Below, in pieces: positions 13,822-14,704 of a DNA stretch of 14,704 bases. Each line of letters begins with the position of its first letter. The first letter of the stretch is position 1. Location of the stretch: positions 1-14,704 of the forward strand of contig JALSZZ010000099.1 in NCBI GenBank assembly GCA_027075825.1, written 5' to 3'. The position numbers and the translations under genes were made by a program. Source of the DNA: Mariprofundaceae bacterium (GTDB lineage Bacteria; Pseudomonadota; Zetaproteobacteria; Mariprofundales; Mariprofundaceae). Below the pieces are notes generated by a model. That model searched no databases and was not told the origin of the DNA. It saw nothing but the letters and a program-made list of their open reading frames with translations.

Positions 13822-14704
13822 AATCGGTTTTGTTTGTCAGGCAGCCTATTTTTGATGCGGAGCAGCGGGTTTATGCCTATGAGCTGGTCTACCATGTGGC
13901 CAGGGAACATGATGAGGATCGGCTGATTACGATGGAAGGGTTGCAGGAGCTGTTGCGACATTTTTCTGCAGGCAGATCATCCTCAGAAAATGTCTTTATC
14001 AATGTATCCTGGCCTTTTCTGCACAATGAACTTCGCAATGCGACGTGTCCGGATTTGTTTTCGCTGGAAGTTCAAGGGGGGCTTTCCCAAGACAATAACG
14101 AGGCAGGGTTGCTGAGGCAATGGAAACAAAAGGGATTTATTATTGCTCTGGATGATTTTGCAGAGGTGGATACCTCTCTGTTGGCCGTCGTGGATGTCGT
14201 CAAGATTGATATTATGACTTATGACGGGGATTTGGAAGAACTTGTGCGGATGTTGCGGAAATATGATGTAAAACTGCTTGCTGTGGAAGTGGAGACATAT
14301 GGGCAGTTTGAGTTGTGCAAGCGTCTTGGATTCGACTTTTTTCAGGGGTACTTTTTTCATCAGCCATCGTTGCTTGTTGATAATGAGGCGATTGAGGGCA
14401 ATAAAGGGCGTTTGTTGCAATTGATGAATCAAGTAATGAAGGCAGAGCTTCCTACCGATCTTGAACGGGATATTTCGCATGATTTGTCCCTTTCCTATAA
14501 ATTGTTGTGCTATATCAATTCAGCATCCATTGGCTTGCGTCGCAAGGTGGATTCCATCGCACATGCCCTGACCTTGTTAGGTCTGGATAATATACGCACA
14601 TTTATAACCCGTTTGTTGATGATGGAACTCTCCGATCAAAAGCCGGAAGAGCTGTTGGCATGTGCATTTGTCCGGGGGCGCTTTCTGGAATTGCTGGCCA
14701 TCGG
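13818..14704 (+). CDS. EAL-HDOD signalling protein with degenerate EAL domain (3' truncated)
   Basis: Cytoplasmic two-domain protein of the YuxH/CdgJ type, started at TTG; 295 residues are visible and the gene runs off the window. The EAL-like domain (about 1-195) begins VRQPIFD, and the EAL triplet reads YEL (21-23), as is usual in this subfamily. N62, E84, the DD pair (112-113) and K129 are kept, but the later AEGVET motif reads AVEVET (155-160), losing one catalytic Glu. FQGYFF (175-180) is conserved. c-di-GMP hydrolysis is therefore unlikely, while binding of c-di-GMP or a protein partner remains possible. The HDOD domain starts at about 200 (LLQLMNQV, then DISHDLSLSYKLL) and is incomplete. 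Family members such as Vibrio cholerae CdgJ influence motility. Its place at the end of a che cluster fits a motility role, which is inference. Confidence 0.88.
   Translation, partial: MKSVLFVRQPIFDAEQRVYAYELVYHVAREHDEDRLITMEGLQELLRHFSAGRSSSENVFINVSWPFLHNELRNATCPDLFSLEVQGGLSQDNNEAGLLRQWKQKGFIIALDDFAEVDTSLLAVVDVVKIDIMTYDGDLEELVRMLRKYDVKLLAVEVETYGQFELCKRLGFDFFQGYFFHQPSLLVDNEAIEGNKGRLLQLMNQVMKAELPTDLERDISHDLSLSYKLLCYINSASIGLRRKVDSIAHALTLLGLDNIRTFITRLLMMELSDQKPEELLACAFVRGRFLELLAI

Noticed and set aside
1..14704. tRNA/rRNA genes, insertion sequences, CRISPR arrays, attachment sites
   Set aside because: None seen; the window is almost fully occupied by nine co-directional coding regions with no transposase, repeat array or tRNA-like sequence.

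Overview
The window is one co-oriented block of plus-strand genes from a chemotaxis locus of a Gram-negative bacterium, probably a proteobacterium. Base composition is balanced, close to half G+C by eye. The gene style (HBM-type receptor, CheA with extra CheW and receiver modules, EAL-HDOD protein) would fit a Zetaproteobacterium or a relative, but nothing here fixes the taxon. Both ends cut through genes. There are no RNA genes, insertion sequences or CRISPR arrays, and no gene-free stretch exceeds about 150 bases.

Layout. (1) 2-2068: 3' part of a transmembrane chemoreceptor (HBM-like sensor, TM, HAMP, PAS, MCP signalling domain). (2) 2087-2137: a 16-codon leader ORF with a strong ribosome binding site, whose TAA overlaps the ATG of the next gene. 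(3) 2137-5580: a very large membrane protein, the most unusual gene here. It appears to have two tandem voltage-sensor-like bundles, one pore of CASTOR/POLLUX type (DPG motif), two RCK-like cytoplasmic domains each opening with a GW(N/H) motif, and a C-terminal helical domain with a CheZ-like D-x3-Q motif. (4) 5577-9352: cheY, cheA and cheW, overlapping or closely spaced. The CheA carries two CheW-like domains and a C-terminal receiver. (5) 9353-9502: an intergenic stretch with a perfect 15-bp palindrome, a good -10 box and a weak terminator-like hairpin. (6) 9503-11380: cheB and cheR. (7) 11435-13753: a soluble sensor kinase with four CBS and two PAS domains. (8) 13818-end: a TTG-started EAL-HDOD protein with a degenerate EAL domain, cut by the window end.

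Working model. The receptor drives CheA through CheW, CheA phosphorylates CheY, and CheR and CheB adapt the receptor. No separate cheZ, cheC, cheX or cheD is visible. The channel gene overlaps cheY by four bases and ends in a possible CheY-P phosphatase domain. This suggests, as inference, that membrane potential or ion/nucleotide state sensed by the channel is coupled to CheY-P removal, an electrical or energetic input to chemotaxis that I do not recognise as a described system. The downstream CBS-PAS kinase and EAL-HDOD protein may add energy-state and c-di-GMP-related inputs to the same behaviour.
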